A DNA stretch of 64,000 bases, from positions 1 through 64,000 of the forward strand of contig CAJQUW010006967.1 in NCBI GenBank assembly GCA_907163375.1, read 5' to 3'. The stretch is from Prostheceraeus crozeri (taxonomy: Eukaryota; Platyhelminthes; Polycladida; Euryleptidae). Under the pieces are notes generated by a model. The model was not told where the DNA came from, searched no databases, and worked only from the letters and a program-made list of their open reading frames with translations. Of this stretch, positions 59,601-64,000 are shown piece by piece. The position numbers and the translations under genes are program-made. Each line of letters begins with the position of its first letter. Within the stretch, counting starts at the first letter, position 1.

Positions 59601-59757
59601 TTCACAAGTAACCTGGCAATTGATAAATTAATCAAATCTCAACAAATGCAACCACCACGAGAGCCACGACTGATGAGGCCCAACAGACCGAAACGTCTCG
59701 TGGTGGCTGCATCTGTTGAGATTTGATTAATTTATCAATTGTCAGGTTACTTGTGAA
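59601..59757 (+). mobile_element. 60-bp palindrome with hammerhead core in its loop
   Basis: Arms 59601-59660 and 59697-59757 are inverted copies with about four mismatches. The 36-base spacer holds a hammerhead-type core: CTGATGA (59670-59676), a short helix II region GGCCCAACAGACC, GAAA (59690-59693) and the cleavage triplet GTC (59695-59697). Helix I is available as CCACGA (59664-59669) with TCGTGG (59698-59703). Helix III is reduced to C-G without a loop, as in the small hammerhead variants known next to Penelope-like elements that act as dimers. A decayed relative (TGTGGTGGCT, TCTCAACAGATG) is visible at 59428-59530. No coding sequence. Confidence 0.8.
59664..59703 (+). ncRNA. Hammerhead ribozyme candidate (no stem III)
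   Basis: All invariant core positions visible by eye are present: CUGAUGA, GAAA and GUC before the cut, with 6 perfect base pairs in helix I. Helix II pairs G-C, G-C at its base but has a C-A opposition next, which could weaken it. Activity as a monomer is unlikely without helix III. Confidence 0.65.
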
Positions 59758-60117
59758 AATACGTAATTCTAATTCAGAAATTCCTTAAAATTGTGACATA
59801 AAGATCGTTAGAATGTGTAACTAATTCTAATTAATAATTAGAATCAATTAATTGCTATTTTTTACTATCCAAGAGGCCAATTCAAGAGGAAAGTGCTCTC
59901 AGTTAGATATGAAAACGTAAAAGGGATAGTAATCGCATTCTAGGAATAGCTATATGACACAATTGAGAGGATATTCATTTGCGTATCACACTAAATGAAA
60001 GTTACACTTTCTGTGTAAAAATATTATTCCCTTAGTATTGCAATTCAATAATGGTCGTTGATATGGTAATCATGATATAAAATAAATTACTATCATCTAA
60101 TCCCATGCAAATACTGA

Positions 60118-60215
60118 TTCATAGGACCAGTCTTCATCAAAATACTTATATTTCCTTTATACGAGTATATGAATATTTGCGACCTTTGGTAGGATCAGCA
60201 AGCAATTAAAAATGT
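60118..60215 (+). repeat. Direct repeat, left copy
   Basis: TAGGACCAGTCTTCATCAAA through GATCAGCAAGCA matches 62920-63015 at about 80 percent identity. The two copies bracket the LINE region 60265-62750. Confidence 0.75.
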
Positions 60216-60264
60216 TCAAAGAAATGGGACTGAAACAATACACAAGCAAGTTCTCAATAAATAA

Positions 60265-62116
60265 GTGAAATTACATATTCGAATTATATTTTATAATGCA
60301 GTTGGTTTATATAACATAAACGTGAAGTACAACATGCTAACGGACTTATCGCGTGCCCTTTCAATACATAATTCGATAGCTAATGCGTCTAAATCTAAGT
60401 CAGGCATCTGGAACATCGCACGCGAAATCTGTGACTTCAAATCCCAATCCATGGTTCAGTTGGAGGCAATGATGAGAGACCATGCTACACCTTCACTGGC
60501 AGCTGAAGCTTTCGCAACCTCCTTACGAACACATTTTTGTCCTGAGCCCGATTGGTCTACTATCAACAGCCTAATCGACGAATTTAATTCAGAATGGTCA
60601 CCTGGTGTCTCTCCGCAAGCCGTGTATGAGAAAATGACAAAGCTTAAAAACAAAGCTCCTGGAATGGACGACCTGTCTGCGAGGCTCATTCGTGAAAGTG
60701 CACATATTCTATGCTATCCAGCTTCTCATCGGTTTTCGGTCTCCGTCTTAACATGTGAATTTCCAAAGGCTTGGAAGTCTGAAAATATTGTGCCAATTCC
60801 AAAGTCAAGCAAGTTTGATTCCAACAACTTCAGGCCGATCTCACTACTCCCGATTCTGTCCAAGATCCTCGAAGAACTGGTTCTACAGTCAGTTGTTCAG
60901 AGCTTAAGACTGCTCTTCGGACGAAACCAGTTTCCCCATCAACCACGAATTAGTTCCTTTCATGCCCAAGTATTTGTTCATGATTTCGTCACGAGGCAAC
61001 TTGACTTACCTGACTCATTCGGACTCATCATCGTGTCTTTTGATGTACAACGCGCATTTGATTCACTCCGCCATGACTCTCTTATCCTGACTTTAGTAAA
61101 TGGACAACTTCCCGGAAAATTCGTCAAATCGATACTTTCGTTTCTCCGCGATCGCCAATTCAGAATTTTCCTGCGGAATGTCGCCTGCAGCTCAACTTAC
61201 GGGGCTTCTTCAGGAGTCCCACAAGGCTCTGTTCTAGCACCACAGCTGTTTGCTGCACATATGGGAACGCTAAAACCCCACTTTCAAGAGTCTTTAATGG
61301 TGAAGTACGCCGACGCTGTCCTTATTGTGCTACCAATAAATCGATCGAACATATCCTTTTGCGAGTCCATGATAAAATCAGAGGAGGAAAATGTGGCTAG
61401 CTGGTGTTTCGTAAATGGTTTAACTTTGAATGCTGGTAAAACCAAGCGAATGTACGTGAAGAAAGGCAGCATTGCTGATTTTGCTTTATCGTCGAATATC
61501 GTGTTCTGTAAAGAATTGAAATTCCTCGGTGTGGTATTCAATGAACTATTCAACTGGGACAGTCATAATCCCCTATTTGCAAAACTGCAGCAAAAGAGTG
61601 TATACGCTGAGAAGACTGAAGTGGCTTGGTGTTCCAAAGAATGAGCTGATATTAGTACAATGCTTACATTCGATCCATCATTGAGTTCAATTCAACCATC
61701 TATGTCGTGAAATCAAGCATCAAAACTGCAAAAACTTAGAAAAGCTAAATCGTCTAATACAGCGCCATCATTTGTGGAAATGAATGTCATCGACACATTG
61801 TCGGAGTCTTGAAAGTTCGACGTGACGGGAGAGCCATAGGTGCCTCGAAACACTTTGCAAGAAGAGAATATTCTTTTGTCGATTGTTGCCACGCTGTAAA
61901 TCAGTGTATAGCACCCACCTCGAAACTCCCTTTTTCCAAAACTCTTACTCGAACGATCATTGTCCTTGTTCCTTTTGCACATCCTGCCTACAAGCGAGAA
62001 ACTGCAACACAAGCACTAATCTTTGTCCTGTAAATCAGTGTATATCTCGTGTGAATGCCTTGTACAATGATATAACTTGATTTTCATTTTTTCGAATATA
62101 CGTTATTATTATTATT
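60265..62116 (+). pseudogene. LINE (Jockey/CR1-like) with mutated catalytic site
   Basis: 60265-61644 is an open frame of 459 codons containing the RT domain: KNKAPGMDDLSARLI, RPISLLPILSKILEELVLQS, IIVSFDVQRAFDSLRHDS (first catalytic Asp), GASSGVPQGSVLAPQLF, KYADAVLIV, ASWCFVNGLTLNAGKTK and LKFLGVVF. The invariant YADD is YADA here: the second catalytic Asp is Ala, so the enzyme would be dead even though the frame is open. The tail continues in other frames (61650-62080) to a (TTATTA)n 3' end at 62100-62116, the same tail type as at 2898 and 25015. The endonuclease domain is missing (5' truncation). Confidence 0.92.
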
Positions 62117-62525
62117 ACATTGAAAGTAAGGGGTGACGGATGCTCTCTTAAAGGCGTCCCATCAAGAGTTCCAAGGTCCAACACATTAGGCAGAGTCTCG
62201 TTAAATCAGGAATATCTTTATCCAAGAAAGTATAACAGCAAGTACACTTTAAAGTATCATCTGAGAATTCAGTGATTGCATTCTGGTACTCCTTTCTATA
62301 TCAATGATGCTGACAATAATGTTCTATTTCCGATGTTTGGTAAAACTCAAACTTAGGGTCAACAATCCTAAACTGAATATGTCAGCATCTCTATTTCATA
62401 CTGTTTTACTGTAAATGACAACTCCCCGAGGACTCGACACATTTTTTAATCAATGTTATTCTACACTGTTCTACATAGTCATTAGATTATCATAGCTTGC
62501 AACGAATATTCGAATGAATAGGTGA
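62117..62525. other. No gene recognised
   Basis: Unassigned sequence between two LINE pieces. Confidence 0.4.
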
Positions 62526-62750
62526 TTCGGTCATATCAAGCGTCGACATATAGATGAACCAATCAGGCAGGTGCTCGACGTGATGGTCGAAGGTTCCCGT
62601 CCTCGTGGAAGACCGAGGAAGACATGTCTCCAAATCGTCAATGAGGACATGGTGGAACTGGGAATATCTACGAGTGATGCTATGGACCGTTCTCGATGGA
62701 GAAGTCTCACATTGTCCAAACCTCAACAGAAGAGGAAAAGAAGACGTTAA
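62526..62750 (+). pseudogene. LINE ORF2 C-terminus
   Basis: 75 codons open to a TAA: FGHIKRRHIDEPIRQVLDVM, GSRPRGRPRKTCLQIVNED, LGISTSDAMDRSRWRSL and KRKRRR at the end. The GRPRKT block and the Arg-rich end match the tail of the LINE copy at 40291-40878, but the two differ enough to be separate families or old copies. Confidence 0.82.
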
Positions 62751-62919
62751 TTGGAGAAAGTAAAGTAAGTAAGGTTCAGATGTGATAAATATGGATTGAT
62801 GAAACATCAGTTGAGTTCATACGATTGATAGCTCGGTTTTCTCCCTAATGTTAGGGATACTCTGACACTTAAACCAATGTGTTGTTAAAACATCAAATTA
62901 CGCGATTCATCAAATGAAC

Positions 62920-63015
62920 GCAGGACCAGTCTTCATCAAATTACTTACATGTATATTTCCTATACACGAGCATGCGAATATTTCTGACCTTATGGTCAAC
63001 ATCAGCAAGCACATG
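62920..63015 (+). repeat. Direct repeat, right copy
   Basis: Partner of 60118-60215 (AGGACCAGTCTTCATCAAAT ... ATCAGCAAGCA). Confidence 0.75.
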
Positions 63016-64000
63016 CGGAATGAATCTTAAATTCACTTAAATGTGAGGATATATACCTGCATTCGAGGCTTTGTCCTGCGCCATCATTGCCGTATTTCAT
63101 TGTGACGATCATAAACACTTTAGTTATCTTTCTTTAAGCTCTATCAACTTCTAGCAGTTGACTATTTATAGCAACAATGATTTAGCTGACAAATGAAAGT
63201 GTTGACTTTCTGTTAGCTCTTTTGTCATGTGTCTTTTATACGTTTCTTGAACACTTATTGTTTAATTGGATGCTGATATCCACATCATTTCCATAACTGT
63301 GTGACTTTTCTGACCGATAAGCGTATCATTGCTACTTAAACCAACAATTATTTTGAACCGCATATTATGGAATATGACACAAAATGACGTACTGCCACAG
63401 GATTCACTAAACCAGCGTTTCTCCACAACGATCAGATTTTGTAGTGGCTACGTCGTCGTAAATTAGAGCGATTTGCATTGTGGAGACAATCACTGACTTA
63501 CAAATAGTGATGCACGATTAGACCAAATATAATGCCTTCATGGATTTAAACTATATTCAGCAAAGTATGATTCAATGCCAAAGCAATAGACGATCTGTTA
63601 TATACATTTCATTTTGACAGGATAATAGAGACAACAATGTCAGCGTCTTGCGAAGATCCGAGACGTGAATGCGTTGCGTAACACAATTGAGGGTGTACCC
63701 ATTCAGCTACCAACTTCAACGCTGTCATGTAATTGCCCTAATGGAGAGTGTGCAAACTTGACAGAAGTCGCATTCGAATCGCTTTATATGGGTACGGATT
63801 GACAATTAAATTGCATGTTATGTTTTCAGATCATAATAGATATCTTCAAACTGCGAGACTTGTGATATAAAAAGGATTTCTAATCTACATATTCGTTAAG
63901 AAAAATACTAAATATTTATCCTAAAGATAGAACACTACACCAAGAAAGAAGCCTTTAGAAAATGACGAAGAAAACCATGAGCTAGCAGAGACCAAGAGTT
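63016..64000. other. No gene recognised
   Basis: No FUT8 exon, other gene or repeat could be recognised up to the window end. Confidence 0.4.

Overview
The window is animal (metazoan) nuclear DNA: AT-rich, with no operons or dense genes, long introns with GT-AG borders, and a large load of decayed retroelements. Two host genes are recognisable, both on the minus strand. (1) Four phase-compatible exons of a divergent NRF1/erect-wing-type transcription factor: 36696-36935, 36279-36604, 31232-31457 and 17607-17801. They cover the acidic/alanine-rich N-terminal part and most of the DNA-binding domain. (2) The terminal coding exon of FUT8 (alpha-1,6-fucosyltransferase), 51469-51792, carrying its SH3 domain. 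The fast-evolving NRF1 with a large insertion, plus the Penelope, hAT, mariner, LINE and tRNA-SINE content, fits an invertebrate. A lophotrochozoan or flatworm is my guess, but the sequence does not settle it.

Layout. 1-17.6 kb lies downstream of the last NRF1 exon seen. It holds an inverted-repeat element with a hammerhead-ribozyme-like core (727-1189), a three-level nested insertion (1636-3466), a tRNA-like SINE, a LINE tail, a decayed hAT transposase (8281-9454) and a nearly complete mariner (10926-12289). 17.6-37 kb is the NRF1 gene; its 13.4-kb and 4.8-kb introns contain two Penelope-like element (PLE) families, LINE tails, SINEs and two minisatellites. 37-51.5 kb separates NRF1 from FUT8 and holds a LINE tail, a 3.2-kb array of about 51 copies of a 63-bp unit, and a second Naiad-like PLE (45804-47477). 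51.5-64 kb is upstream of the FUT8 exon (probably intron) with two SINEs, several LINE pieces, a strange nearly G-free tract (57.94-58.87 kb) and a compact palindrome carrying a textbook-like hammerhead core (59601-59757).

The most interesting signal: three separate inverted-repeat elements (727-1189, 20568-20862, 59601-59757) each carry a hammerhead-like core (CTGATGA...GAAA, intact or degraded), and in each the inverted-repeat identity starts within a few bases of the expected self-cleavage site. This suggests that the ribozyme-processed RNA 5' end set the junction when these Penelope-type insertions formed. In one family the ribozyme hairpin shows compensatory base changes between two copies (727-1189 and 27055-27290).
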